DNA of 64,000 nt from Cupriavidus oxalaticus (GCF_004768545.1 NZ_CP038635.1:620001-684000); one strand, 5' to 3'; positions 42,787 to 51,985 are shown, counted from the first letter of the stretch. Made by a program: numbers and translations. The notes: a model not told the origin generated them from the letters alone.

Positions 42787-44435
42787 CAGTCTTTCTCCAG
42801 CTTGCCGCGCAGCAGCGCTTCGGGATGGCGTTCGAGGTAATCGGTCAACGTGCGCAGCGACGTGGCGGTGCGCGTCAGTTCCTGCAGCATGCGGCGCGTG
42901 TCCTGCTGCAGCGGCGCATCCGACGCCAGCGTGCCGTTGGCCGCGGTCAGCGTCTTGCGCGCGTCCTGCAGCGCCGCCAGCACCTGCGGCGCGACGTCGC
43001 CGTTGAGCTGCTGCACCAGCTGGTCGGCGGTGTTGAGCGTCTTGTTCAGGCTTGCCACCGTGGTGCGCAGGTCCTGGCCGATCTGGTCGAACGGGATCTT
43101 GTCGATGCGGTTGACGATATCGCCGACCTGCGCCTGCAGCTGGTCGAAGGTGCCCGGCGTGGTGGCGAACTCGGGGATCGGCGCATCCAGGTCGACCTTG
43201 GCGGGCGGCGCCTTCGGGAAGAAGTCGAGCGCCACATACAGCTGGCCTGTCAGCAGGTTGCCGGTGCGCAGCTGCGCACGCATGCCGCGCTTGAGCAGGC
43301 CCTCGATGATCTGCCGGGCGCGCGCGCGGTCTTCCACGTCGCGTTCGCGGAAGCCCATGCGCGACGGGTACAGCTCGACCACCACCGGCATGCGGAAGGC
43401 CTTCTTGTCGCGCTGGTATTCGATGCCGATCGAGCGCACCTGGCCCACGATCACGCCGCGGAAGTCCACCGGCGCGCCCGGCGACAGGCCGCGCACGGAC
43501 TGGTCGAAGTTGAGCACGGCCAGCGTCGGCGCCAGTTCCTCGGGCTCCTTCATCGCCTCGGACTGGTCGGCGGCCAGCAGGAATTGCGTGTTTTCCGCGG
43601 CGGCATCGGTGGCGGTGGTACGCTCCGGCGCCTGGAACGCAACGCCGCCCAGCAGCACCGTCACCAGTGATTGCGTCGACAGCTTGAGGCCGCCGGCATC
43701 GAGCTTGAGGTCGACGCCGCTGGCATGCCAGAAGCGCGTATCGGCGGTGACCAGCTTGTCATAGGGCTTGTTGACGAACACCCTCAGCGTGATGTCGCGC
43801 CCGTTGGGCTCCAGCTGGTAGGCCACCACCTGGCCTACCAGCACGCGGCGGTAGTAGACCGGCGAACCGATGTCGAGCGAGCCCAGCTCGGAGGCGCGCA
43901 GCACGAACTGCTTGCCGGATGCGTCGGTGGTCACCACCGGCGGCACTTCCAGTCCCTTGAATTCGTGTGTGGTCTCGCCGGACTTGCCGGCATCGACACC
44001 GATATAGGCGCCGGACAGCAGCGTCTCCAGCCCCGACACGCCGCTGGCGGCGAAGCGCGGGCGCACCACCCAGAAGCGCGTGTCAGCCACGGCGAAGTTT
44101 TCGGCGTCCTTGGTCAGGTCGATCGACGCGATCACATGCGAACGGTCGCGCGCGAGCCGCACCGACTTGACCAGGCCGATATCGACGTCCTTGTAGCGCA
44201 CCGCGGTCTTGCCCGGCGTCAGGCCCTCGGCGGTGCGGAAGCTGACGGTGATCTCCGGCCCGCGCGAGGCCAGCGTGTGCACCAGCAGCGACACGCCGAC
44301 GACCGCCGCGACGATCGGGATCAGCCACACCAGCGATGGCAGCCAGCGCGCGCGGCGCCGGCGCTCGGGCCGCGGCAGGCCGGGAGGGCCGGGCGGGGCG
44401 GCGGGATCAGGCGGATGTTGTTCAGTGTCGGGCAT
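42786..44435 (-). CDS. pqiB: PqiB-like MCE-domain lipid transport protein
   Basis: This 549-residue protein has one N-terminal membrane helix (LPSLVWLIPIVAAVVGVSLL, about 28-47) and three MCE repeats. They begin ITVSFRTAEGLTPGKTAVRY (about 60), RASELGSLDIGSPVYYRRVL (about 178) and VRGLSPGAPVDFRGVIVGQV (about 313). A long helical C-terminus (about 420-549) would form the needle-like tube of PqiB. Such proteins form hexameric tunnels for lipid between the two membranes. It overlaps pqiA-2 by 14 bases and pqiC by 1. Confidence 0.9.
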   Translation of the reverse strand: MPDTEQHPPDPAAPPGPPGLPRPERRRRARWLPSLVWLIPIVAAVVGVSLLVHTLASRGPEITVSFRTAEGLTPGKTAVRYKDVDIGLVKSVRLARDRSHVIASIDLTKDAENFAVADTRFWVVRPRFAASGVSGLETLLSGAYIGVDAGKSGETTHEFKGLEVPPVVTTDASGKQFVLRASELGSLDIGSPVYYRRVLVGQVVAYQLEPNGRDITLRVFVNKPYDKLVTADTRFWHASGVDLKLDAGGLKLSTQSLVTVLLGGVAFQAPERTTATDAAAENTQFLLAADQSEAMKEPEELAPTLAVLNFDQSVRGLSPGAPVDFRGVIVGQVRSIGIEYQRDKKAFRMPVVVELYPSRMGFRERDVEDRARARQIIEGLLKRGMRAQLRTGNLLTGQLYVALDFFPKAPPAKVDLDAPIPEFATTPGTFDQLQAQVGDIVNRIDKIPFDQIGQDLRTTVASLNKTLNTADQLVQQLNGDVAPQVLAALQDARKTLTAANGTLASDAPLQQDTRRMLQELTRTATSLRTLTDYLERHPEALLRGKLEKD

Positions 44436-45171
44436 TGTCGTCTTCCAGCGAATCCCACAGCAGGCGCGGATCGAAACTGAGCGAGGCCAGCATGGTCAGC
44501 ACCACGACCGCGCCGAAGGCCAGCGCGCCGCCGCCCGGGATGATGGTGGCCAGCGCCCCGGCCCGCACCAGCGAGGCCAGCAGCGCCACCACGAAAATAT
44601 CGAGCATCGACCAGCGGCCGATCACTTCCACCAGCCCGTACAGCCGGGTCTGCTGCCGGATGCGCCAGGTCGCGCGGAAATGCACCGACAGCAGCAGGAA
44701 GGTAAGGATCAGCATCTTCAGCAGCGGCACGATGATGCTGGCGATCAGCACCAGCACCGCCAGCATGTGCGAGCCGGACAGCCACAGGTAGATCACGCCG
44801 GACAGGATGGTGTCCCGCTGGGTGCCGAGGATCGACTGTGTGACCATCACCGGCAGCATGTTGGCCGGGATGTACAGGATAAAGGCAGCCAGCAGGAAGG
44901 CCCAGGTGCGTGCCAGGCTGTCCGGCTTGCGGTGGTGCAGCGTGGCGCCGCAGCGCGGGCAGGGCTCGCCTTCCAGCGTGCGCGGGCTGACCAGGTCGCA
45001 GGCGTGGCAGGAGAGCAGGCCCAGGCGGCCGGCGGTGGGCACCTGCGGCAGCGGCGTGCGTTCGTCGTCGTCGGTGAGTTCGGCCACCACTTCGCGCGCG
45101 AGCCGGCGCGGGTGCGCCAGGCGGTCGGGGCGCGAAGGCCGTGGCGGTTGTGGCGGGAGCGCGTTCGTCAT
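44422..45171 (-). CDS. pqiA: PqiA second half as a separate protein
   Basis: This 249-residue protein has a zinc ribbon (LLSCHACDLVS, CPRCGATLHHRK, about 53-80) and four membrane helices (AFLLAAFILYIPANMLPVMV and following). It matches one of the two repeats of PqiA. E. coli PqiA contains both repeats in one chain of about 417 residues; here each is its own gene. SLSFDPRLLWDSLED at the C-terminus is family-typical. It overlaps the first half-gene by 4 bases (ATGA), so equal production is likely. Confidence 0.87.
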   Translation of the reverse strand: MTNALPPQPPRPSRPDRLAHPRRLAREVVAELTDDDERTPLPQVPTAGRLGLLSCHACDLVSPRTLEGEPCPRCGATLHHRKPDSLARTWAFLLAAFILYIPANMLPVMVTQSILGTQRDTILSGVIYLWLSGSHMLAVLVLIASIIVPLLKMLILTFLLLSVHFRATWRIRQQTRLYGLVEVIGRWSMLDIFVVALLASLVRAGALATIIPGGGALAFGAVVVLTMLASLSFDPRLLWDSLEDDNARH

Positions 45172-45863
45172 TGGCCGCCCTCGCCGGACCCGCCTGTCGC
45201 GCCCTCATCGTCCGGCGTCTCCAGGTAGCGCCACAGGTCGCGCGGGTCGAACGACAGCATCGCCGCCAGCACGATCACCAGCGCGGAGAACGACCACAGC
45301 GCGATGCCGGGCAGCACGCGCGCCATCGTGGACAGCTTCACAAGCGTGACCAGCACGCCGATCATGAAGACCTCGATCATGCCCCATGGCCGCGTCTGGC
45401 GGATGCCGCGCACGATGCGGTCGAAGCCCAGGGGCATGCGGTGCTGCGCCATCGGCACCAGCAGGTAGATCATCATCAGCAGCTCGGACAGCGGGAACAA
45501 TATGGTGGTGGCGAACACCAGCGCCGCCACCAGCGCCATGTGGTCTTCATACAGCGCGTGCACCGCGCCCAGCAGCGTGGTTTGCGTGCGCACCCCCTTG
45601 AGGTCCATCTCGACGATGGGGTAGGCGTTGGAAACCAGGAACAGGATCAGCGCGGTGACCACCAGCGGCAGCAGGCGCCGGTAATGGCGGCGGCTCTCGC
45701 GGTACAGCTCGCCGCCGCAGCGCAGGCACAGCGCGCGCTCGCCGGGCGAGATCGGGGTGCGCTCGTAGACCGCATCGCAGTATTCGCACGCCACCAGCCG
45801 GTGCAGCGCGGCGGGCGAGGTATCGGGCAAGGCGGGTGCGGGGGCGTTGTCTGGACCTGCCAT
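45168..45863 (-). CDS. pqiA: PqiA first half as a separate protein
   Basis: This 231-residue protein has a ribbon (VACEYCDAVYERTP, LCLRCGGELYRE, about 23-55), then four helices starting LLPLVVTALILFLVSNAYPI. The E-M-D-L and GVRTQTTLLGAVHALY loop and the end LSFDPRDLWRYLE mirror those of its partner. It is an inner-membrane component of the Pqi lipid pathway. It lies 7 bases after the AI-2E-type permease gene, so the operon is probably permease, pqiA1, pqiA2, pqiB, pqiC. Confidence 0.87.
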   Translation of the reverse strand: MAGPDNAPAPALPDTSPAALHRLVACEYCDAVYERTPISPGERALCLRCGGELYRESRRHYRRLLPLVVTALILFLVSNAYPIVEMDLKGVRTQTTLLGAVHALYEDHMALVAALVFATTILFPLSELLMMIYLLVPMAQHRMPLGFDRIVRGIRQTRPWGMIEVFMIGVLVTLVKLSTMARVLPGIALWSFSALVIVLAAMLSFDPRDLWRYLETPDDEGATGGSGEGGQ

Positions 45864-45870
45864 CAGCCGT

Positions 45871-47076
45871 TCAGCCGGGGTGCTTGCCGGTGGTCGCCGG
45901 CGGCACGTCGGGATTGTCGACCACGGCGGGGACTGCCGGAGCCGCCGGGGCCGCCGCGCCGGGGTGCGTCGCCGCGGACACCGCCGGCGCGCCGCCCGGC
46001 TTCAGGTCGCGCGCGAGATCCTGCTTCAGCTCCTCCTGCGAGCCGATGGTCCAGTCGCGCAGCAGCGCATACGCCACCGCCAGCAGCGTCGGGCCGATGA
46101 ACACTCCCAGGAAGCCGAACGCCAGCGCGCCGCCCAGCACGCCCAGCATGATCCAGATCAGCGGCATGCCGGTGCCCTTGCTGATCAGCAGCGGCTTGAC
46201 GATGTTGTCGGCCATGCTGACCACGCCCACGCCCCAGATCACCAGGAAGATGGCCCAGCCGGTGGACCCGGTGTGGTATAGCCACAGCGCCGCCGGCAGC
46301 CACACCAGCGGCGGGCCCACCGGCACCACCGACAGGAAGAAGGTGACGAAGCCGAGGATGGCCGCGCCCGGCACGCCGGCGATCCACAGCCCGATGGCGG
46401 CCAGCACCGCCTGGATAAAGGCCGTGCCGAGCACGCCGTAGACCACGCCCTTGACCGTGCTGCCGGCCAGTTCCAGCAGGTGGTCGGCGCGCTCGCCGGC
46501 AATGCGGCGCATGCCCGCGCGCAGCCACGCGATGGCGAACTCGCCGCCGGTATAGAAGAAGAATGCCAGGATGATCGACAGCGCCAGCTGCCCCAGCCCC
46601 GCGCCGATCGACAGGCCGGCGCCGAGCAGCACATGCCCGACCGGCGCGATCAGCTTGCGCAGGTTGGCCACCATCTCGGAGTCGGCGTTGATGATGCTGT
46701 TCCACGAGCTTTGCAGGTAAGTGCCGACATAGGGCAGGCTGCTCAGCCATTCGGGCAGCTGCGGGATGCCCTGTTCCATATAGCGGTTGACCAGCGCCGA
46801 CAGGTCGTCGACGTGCGCCGAAAAGCTGGCGCCAGCGTAGACGAACGGGCCCAGCACGATCACCGTGGCCAGCAGCACGCAGATCAGCGCCGACAGGCTG
46901 CGCCGGTTGCCGAGCCAGCGCGACAGCACCGTGTACGGGTACCACGAGCTGTAGGCCAGGATTGCGCCCCACAGCAGCGCCGTGGTGAACGGTGCGAGCA
47001 CCAGCAGCGAGCCGCCGATCAACACGATCAGCGCAAAGACTGCAGCAATCTTCTCGATTAACTGACCGGAACTCAT
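45871..47076 (-). CDS. AI-2E family transporter (PerM-like)
   Basis: This 401-residue inner-membrane protein has the AI-2E/PerM layout of about eight helices (for example AAVFALIVLIGGSLLVLAPF near the N-terminus). Conserved features are GFVTFFLSVVPVGPPLVW and ADNIVKPLLISKGTGMPLIW (each in part), typical of the family. The last about 50 residues are Ala/Pro-rich and soluble. Members export small signals or ions; none of that can be read here. Its placement before pqi is consistent with an envelope-stress role, which is inference. Confidence 0.85.
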   Translation of the reverse strand: MSSGQLIEKIAAVFALIVLIGGSLLVLAPFTTALLWGAILAYSSWYPYTVLSRWLGNRRSLSALICVLLATVIVLGPFVYAGASFSAHVDDLSALVNRYMEQGIPQLPEWLSSLPYVGTYLQSSWNSIINADSEMVANLRKLIAPVGHVLLGAGLSIGAGLGQLALSIILAFFFYTGGEFAIAWLRAGMRRIAGERADHLLELAGSTVKGVVYGVLGTAFIQAVLAAIGLWIAGVPGAAILGFVTFFLSVVPVGPPLVWLPAALWLYHTGSTGWAIFLVIWGVGVVSMADNIVKPLLISKGTGMPLIWIMLGVLGGALAFGFLGVFIGPTLLAVAYALLRDWTIGSQEELKQDLARDLKPGGAPAVSAATHPGAAAPAAPAVPAVVDNPDVPPATTGKHPG

Positions 47077-47337
47077 CGATGGCTCTCCCTGGGCCCGCCG
47101 GTGTGACGGAAACGGCGTAAATATAGCCTACGCCGGGGCGGGCGATGCCAAAGGGGTGCTGGAAGGGTGCTTCAGGCGCCACCACCGCGGTGCGCCGGCG
47201 CAGCATGCCCGGACGCATCCACAGTGCCATAGCTTTGTGACGTTGAACAGCGCGGCGGGCCGTGGCGTCAACGCGGGGAGGCGGAAACGGAGCTAGAAGG
47301 CGCCGGGCATGGCCGGCACCGGGGGAAAGGGCCAGCC

Positions 47338-48477
47338 TCAGCCCGGCACCGCCATCACGCCGCTCTTGAGCAGCGCGGCAACCAGGTCGGATTGCGTCAC
47401 CATGCCGACCACGCGGTGCTTGTCGTCGATCACCGGCGCATGGTGCAGGCCGCCGTCGGAGAAGGCTCGGGCCAGCTCCACCATCGGCTGGTCGGGGCGC
47501 GCGGTGACCACGGCGCGCGTCATCAGGTCGCGCACGGTGCCGGCCAGCCGGCGCGCGCCGGTATCACGCTGCGCGGCGAAGAAGTCACTCTGCGTGATGA
47601 TGCCCTCGAGGCGGTTGTTCGCATCGACCACCGGCAGCGCCTTGACGCGGTGCCGCGACAGCAGGTGGCCGGCCTCGTGCGCGGGCTGCTCGGGCCGCAC
47701 CAGGATGACGTCGCGCGACATGATTTCGCCGCACAGCACGTTGCCGAAGTGGCGCCGGTACGCGTGCAGTTGCGCGGCCACCAGGATGGCTTCCAGGTCG
47801 TCTTCTTCGATATCGAGAAATTCGCCGCGCGCCTGCAGGGCCGCGTCAAGGTCGGCACGGGTAAAGCCCACGCGCTGCGTCGGCGGCACGTCCTTGGTGC
47901 CATGCTGCACCGCGGGCTCGGGCGGGCGGTGCGGGTAGCGCCGCCGCGACAGGTTGTTGAAGGCCAGCGCCATCAACAGCAGCAGCATCGAGTTGAACAG
48001 CACCGGCACCACCACGAAGCCGAAGCCGAGCGCACTGACCGCCGGCCCGCCGAATACCGCCGTGACGGCCACGGCGCCGCTGGGCGGGTGCACGCAGCGA
48101 AACTGGAACATCACGGCAATCGCCACGGCCACCGCTATCGCCGCGGCAAGGCCCGGGTCCGGAATCCAGCGCGCGCAGGCCACGCCCACCAGCGCCGCAA
48201 ACAGGTTGCCGCCGATGACCGACCACGGCTGCGCCAGTGGCGAAGACGGCACCGCGAACAGCAGGACCGCCGAGGCGCCCATCGGCGCGACGAACCAGGG
48301 ATTGAATCCGCCCAGCGTCTGGTGGCTGATCCATTCGGTGATGAACAGGCCTAGCAGCGCGCCAAAGCAACTCTTGATGCGCTCATGGCGGTTGGCAGCG
48401 ACCGGCAGCGGCACAAAAGTGCGCAGCCATGCACGTGTATTTTGCGCCAACGAGGCGACAGCGGGGGCAGTTGGCAT
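47338..48477 (-). CDS. HPP family membrane protein with two CBS domains
   Basis: This 379-residue protein has an N-terminal HPP domain of four membrane helices with GGFNPWFVAPMGASAVLLFA and the name-giving FRCVHPPSGAVAVTAVFGG (about 120-138). A soluble C-terminus carries two CBS repeats (MSRDVILVRPEQPAHEAGHLL and MTRAVVTARPDQPMVELARAF, in part, about 258 and 320) that may bind adenine nucleotides. HPP proteins are linked to nitrite transport in plastids and cyanobacteria; for the CBS-fused form this is only a guess. The start at 48477 places RIKSCFGALLGLF at the expected distance. A perfect palindrome lies 36 bases upstream. Confidence 0.83.
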   Translation of the reverse strand: MPTAPAVASLAQNTRAWLRTFVPLPVAANRHERIKSCFGALLGLFITEWISHQTLGGFNPWFVAPMGASAVLLFAVPSSPLAQPWSVIGGNLFAALVGVACARWIPDPGLAAAIAVAVAIAVMFQFRCVHPPSGAVAVTAVFGGPAVSALGFGFVVVPVLFNSMLLLLMALAFNNLSRRRYPHRPPEPAVQHGTKDVPPTQRVGFTRADLDAALQARGEFLDIEEDDLEAILVAAQLHAYRRHFGNVLCGEIMSRDVILVRPEQPAHEAGHLLSRHRVKALPVVDANNRLEGIITQSDFFAAQRDTGARRLAGTVRDLMTRAVVTARPDQPMVELARAFSDGGLHHAPVIDDKHRVVGMVTQSDLVAALLKSGVMAVPG

Positions 48478-48512
48478 TCTTGGACTGGGGGCGGCTTGGG
48501 AATGGTGCACGT

Positions 48513-48535
48513 AATATATCACGCGGTGATATATT
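48513..48535. promoter_or_regulatory. Perfect 10+3+10 palindrome before the HPP/CBS gene
   Basis: Arms AATATATCAC and GTGATATATT flank GCG with no mismatch, in a very AT-rich patch. The site lies 36 bases before the start of the leftward HPP/CBS gene, where a promoter is expected. No matching regulator is known from the sequence. Confidence 0.75.
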
Positions 48536-48662
48536 TGGCCGCCTTTGGTGCAGCGCATCCCTGTGTTGGGGCGTGATGCACCGCACAAGAGCAACATGGA
48601 GTCGCCCCATGTCGTGCCCTGCGCCAGGCCTTGCACAGCTGGCAGCACGCAAACCTGCGGCG

Positions 48663-49082
48663 CTACTTATAAGTCGACAGCAAAATACTCGTCTCCGTCG
48701 CACTGATCCCCTCGATCAACCGTATCCGGTCCAGCGTCCGGTCAAATGCCTCCAGCGTATCCGCGCGCAATTCCGCAATGATGTCCCAGCGCCCGTTGGT
48801 GGTATGCAGCGCCTGCACATTGGGCTCGCCCCGCAGCGCCTGCAGCACCGTGCGCGCCTTGTTGCCCTCCACCGCGATCGTCATCCACGCGCGGATCCGA
48901 TGCGCCTCGGCCTCGGGCCGCAGGCGCACGGTATAGCCGACGATCAGTCCTTCCTTCTCCAGCTTGTCGATCCGGTTCTGCACGGTCGCGCGCGACACGC
49001 GCAGCGCCTGCGCCAGCGCGGTGACCGGCGTGCGCGCGTTGTCGCGCAGCAGGGAGAGCAGCTGTTGATCGGTGGCGTCCAT
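48663..49082 (-). CDS. Lrp/AsnC family transcriptional regulator
   Basis: This 139-residue protein has the AsnC-type HTH (DATDQQLLSLLRDNARTPVT to RATVQNRIDKLEKEGLI, about 2-45) and a RAM effector domain (RAWMTIAVEGNKARTVLQAL to ISATETSILLSTYK). It is a full-length Lrp-family protein that binds amino acids. It is divergent from the ctlX-like hydrolase and ornithine cyclodeaminase genes, with a 156-base gap containing the start AT-rich patch, so it likely regulates them, perhaps in response to arginine or ornithine. Confidence 0.9.
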   Translation of the reverse strand: MDATDQQLLSLLRDNARTPVTALAQALRVSRATVQNRIDKLEKEGLIVGYTVRLRPEAEAHRIRAWMTIAVEGNKARTVLQALRGEPNVQALHTTNGRWDIIAELRADTLEAFDRTLDRIRLIEGISATETSILLSTYK

Positions 49083-49238
49083 GGGCTTGAGAGGTGTTCT
49101 GGCGATTTGCCAATGAAGTCTGGCGTTTTGCTCGATGCAACGCACAAATTGCACATCTTGCTGGCTATTAGTTAACACCAGCCTGCACCAGAATGCAATC
49201 GACTGAATTCTTTCCAGAACCCTAAAAAAGGAGCCGCC

Positions 49239-50117
49239 GTGATCCAGACCCCCACGATCCTGCTTGTCGAGCCGACCTTCTACGACGTGTCGTACAGCAT
49301 CAATCCGTGGATGGACCCCGACGCCTGGGCGCGCGACCCGCGCGGCATGCACCGCGACGCCATCCAGTCCTTCGACGCGCTGCGCACGGCGCTGGGCCGG
49401 GCCGGCTTCGCGGTGGAAGTGGCCGCGGGCGCCCCCGGCCTGCCCGACATGGTTTTCCCGGCAAATGCCGCCGTGGTGCTCGACGGCCGCGCACTGCTGG
49501 CGCGCTTCCGCTACCCGCAGCGCCGCGGCGAAGAAGCGCCGTTCGCGCAAATCTTCGGCGCACTGCGCGAGCGCGGCCTGCTCGATGAAGTGGCGCTGCT
49601 GCCCGAAGGCTGCTTCCAGGAGGGCGCGGGGGACTGCATCTGGGATGCCGGCCGCGGCCATTTCTGGGCCGGTTTCGGGCCGCGCTCGTCGCATGAGGCG
49701 GCCACTGCCGTGTCGGAATTCTTCGGCCAGGAAGTCGTGGCGCTGGAACTGGCCACCGAACAGAGCTACCACCTCGACGTATGCTTCTGCCCGCTGTCCG
49801 GCGGCGAGATCCTCTATTACCCGCCGGCATTCAGCGAAGCATCGCTGCGCGAGCTGCGCGCGCGGCTGCCGGCGCGCCTTCGCATCGAGGCCAGCGCCGA
49901 CGACCTGCGCCACTTCAGCGTCAATGCCGTCAACCTGGACGACCAGGTGGTGATGACCCGCACCACGCCGCACCTGCGCACCGAACTGGGCCGGCGCGGC
50001 TACCAGCTGCATGAGGTCGACCTGACTCCCTTCATGCTCTCCGGCGGCGGCGCCTATTGCATGACGCTGCGGCTCGACCGCAGCAGCGGGCCGGGCATCG
50101 CCGCGGCCGCGGCATGA
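49239..50117 (+). CDS. Arginine deiminase-fold hydrolase (CtlX/DDAH-like)
   Basis: This 292-residue protein belongs to the guanidino-group-modifying family. It has PTFYDVSYSINPWMDPDAW, LPDMVFPANAAVVLDGRALLARF (in part), GDCIWDAG, QSYHLDVCFCPLSGGEI with the catalytic His, and LSGGGAYCMTLRLDR with the catalytic Cys (about 273). It cleaves citrulline-forming guanidino groups, such as those of N-dimethylarginine or arginine. The GTG start at 49239 has AAAAAGGAG 6 bases upstream. Its 3' end adjoins an ornithine cyclodeaminase, so the pair may process arginine-derived compounds. Confidence 0.87.
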   Translation: MIQTPTILLVEPTFYDVSYSINPWMDPDAWARDPRGMHRDAIQSFDALRTALGRAGFAVEVAAGAPGLPDMVFPANAAVVLDGRALLARFRYPQRRGEEAPFAQIFGALRERGLLDEVALLPEGCFQEGAGDCIWDAGRGHFWAGFGPRSSHEAATAVSEFFGQEVVALELATEQSYHLDVCFCPLSGGEILYYPPAFSEASLRELRARLPARLRIEASADDLRHFSVNAVNLDDQVVMTRTTPHLRTELGRRGYQLHEVDLTPFMLSGGGAYCMTLRLDRSSGPGIAAAAA

Positions 50118-50128
50118 TGGAGCCAATC

Positions 50129-51214
50129 ATGAAAGAGACCGCCCGTTCGCTGTTCCTCGACGCCAACGACGTGGCCAGGCTGGTGGCCGCGGTCGGCGTG
50201 CAGCCCGCCATCGTGCAGATGGCCGACCATGTCCGCCAGGACTTCCTGCGCTGGGATGCCTTCGACAAGTCCGCCCGCCTGGCCAGCCATTCTGCGCGCG
50301 GCGTGATCGAGCTGATGCCGGTGAGCGACGGCATCCAGTACGCGTTCAAGTACGTCAACGGCCATCCGCGCAACGCGCAGCATGGCATGCCGACCGTAAT
50401 GGCGTGCGGCCTGCTGGCCGAAGTGGAAACCGGGTTCCCGCTGATGCTGGCCGACCTGACGCTGGCCACCGCGCTGCGCACCGCCGCCACCTCGGCGCTG
50501 GCGGCGCAGGCGATGGCGCGGCCGGGCGCGCGCACCATGGCGCTGATCGGCAACGGCGCGCAGGCCGAGTTTCAGGTGCTTGCCTTCCACGCCATGCTGG
50601 GCGTGCGCGAGATTGCCGCCTACGACATCGACCCAGCCGCCACGGCACGGCTGATGCGCAACCTTGCCGGCGTGCCGGGGCTGGTGATCCGCGCCGCGGA
50701 GTCGGTGCCGGCCGCGCTGGCCGGCGCCGACATCGTGTCCACCGTGACCGCCGACAAGACCCGCGCCACCATCCTCACGCCGGCGCAGGTGCGCCCGGGC
50801 ATGCACCTGAATGCGGTTGGCGGCGACTGCCCCGGCAAGACCGAGCTGCATGCCGACATCCTGCGCCAGGCGCGCATCGTGGTGGAGTACGAACCACAGA
50901 CGCGCATCGAAGGCGAGATCCAGCAACTGCCCGCCGACTCGTCAGTGACCGAGCTGTGGCAGGTGCTGGCCGGCGCCGCGCCGGGCCGGGCCGCGGCCGA
51001 CGAAGTGACGGTGTTCGATTCCGTGGGGTTTGCGCTGGAAGACTACGCCGCGCTGCGCTGGCTCTATGCCGCCGCGCATGCCCGGCGGGCGGGCAGGGCG
51101 GTGGAACTGGTGGCGATGCCGCCGGACCCGCGCAATCTCTATGGCTGGATGATGGCGCAGGCCGAAGGGCGCGAGGCCGGGCTGGAGCCGCAGAGGCTGG
51201 CGTCGCTGGCCTGA
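50129..51214 (+). CDS. Ornithine cyclodeaminase family protein
   Basis: This 361-residue protein has the OCD/mu-crystallin fold: SLFLDANDVARLVAAVG, RLASHSARGVIELMPVSDG (substrate loop), the NAD motif ALIGNGAQAEFQVLAFHA (about 137-154) and the C-terminal NAVGGDCPGKTELHADILR. Ornithine cyclodeaminase converts ornithine to proline and ammonia. The ATG at 50129 has GGAG 6 bases upstream; ATGs at 50114 and 50117 overlap the previous gene. It is co-transcribed with the hydrolase gene, and the two together suggest a route from arginine or methylarginine to proline. Confidence 0.88.
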   Translation: MKETARSLFLDANDVARLVAAVGVQPAIVQMADHVRQDFLRWDAFDKSARLASHSARGVIELMPVSDGIQYAFKYVNGHPRNAQHGMPTVMACGLLAEVETGFPLMLADLTLATALRTAATSALAAQAMARPGARTMALIGNGAQAEFQVLAFHAMLGVREIAAYDIDPAATARLMRNLAGVPGLVIRAAESVPAALAGADIVSTVTADKTRATILTPAQVRPGMHLNAVGGDCPGKTELHADILRQARIVVEYEPQTRIEGEIQQLPADSSVTELWQVLAGAAPGRAAADEVTVFDSVGFALEDYAALRWLYAAAHARRAGRAVELVAMPPDPRNLYGWMMAQAEGREAGLEPQRLASLA

Positions 51215-51221
51215 GCGCGAT

Positions 51222-51255
51222 GCGCTCCCCTGGGTTGAGCGTTCAGGGGGAGCGC
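51222..51255. terminator. Bidirectional hairpin between convergent genes
   Basis: GCGCTCCCCTG and CAGGGGGAGCGC pair, with one bulged base, around an 11-base loop. It lies between the ornithine cyclodeaminase stop and the stop of the leftward HTH gene. No T-run follows. Confidence 0.5.
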
Positions 51256-51260
51256 TCGAC

Positions 51261-51857
51261 TCAGCCGGCGCGGCCCATCATCAGCTGGGCGCGCAGGAAG
51301 CCCTTGACCTCTTCCAGCGATGGCGTCTTCAGGAACACCATGATGCCCCAGTGCTGCAGCGCGTCGGCCACGCCGTCATAGGCCTGGCGGTTGGTGATGA
51401 CAGCAAAGATCACATGCTGGCTGGCAAAGAAATTCTGCAGCTTCTCGATGGTGGCCGACTCGGCGTCGTTCAGTTCGTCGACGTAGTACAGCACCACGCG
51501 CGGATGCGCGCTGACCGAGGTGATCACGGTGTCGAGCACGTCGTCGACCACCAGGCTCTTGAGCGGCAGCCCCCACTTGCCCAGCTGGCCGTGGATGCGC
51601 TGCGCTTCCTGGTGGTTGGGGTGGAACACCACCAGGTCCAGGCCATGGGGCGCCGCGGTTTCGGGCCCGATGCGCGTCGCCAGCAGGCGATGCACGGTTT
51701 CCTTGTGGATGCGCCGGTGGCCGCCGTTGGTCTTCCAGGCTCCCAGTTCGCCGCGCTCTACCATCTTCTGGACAGTGCCCAGCGAGACATTGAGCAGTTT
51801 TGCCGCTGTACGCGTGCTGTAGTAAGGCTTTTCAGCCAGTGCCGGATCCAGTTTCAT
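51261..51857 (-). CDS. Excisionase/MerR-type HTH protein with degenerate receiver domain
   Basis: This 198-residue protein has an N-terminal HTH (YYSTRTAAKLLNVSLGTVQKM and GAWKTNGGHRRIHKETVHRLL, about 13-60) of the excisionase/BldC type. The rest (about 72-195) is a receiver-like fold with VVLYYVDELND holding a possible acceptor Asp and FLKTPS for the Lys. The first acidic pair is replaced by VVFHPNH, so Mg2+ binding and phosphorylation are doubtful. The start at 51857 gives MKLDPALAEKPY. It is probably a regulator that does not need a kinase. The adjacent 470-base gap has an inverted repeat. Confidence 0.75.
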   Translation of the reverse strand: MKLDPALAEKPYYSTRTAAKLLNVSLGTVQKMVERGELGAWKTNGGHRRIHKETVHRLLATRIGPETAAPHGLDLVVFHPNHQEAQRIHGQLGKWGLPLKSLVVDDVLDTVITSVSAHPRVVLYYVDELNDAESATIEKLQNFFASQHVIFAVITNRQAYDGVADALQHWGIMVFLKTPSLEEVKGFLRAQLMMGRAG

Positions 51858-51985
51858 CCAATCACCCGTAGTCCTGAAGGCAGGTCGCGCCGGCCAGGCG
51901 CGCGCGATGCCAGGCACCTGCACCGCGTATTGTTACTGCCAATGGTTGACTGACCCTGTGTCCTGACCCGCTCCCCCGCTGGTCG

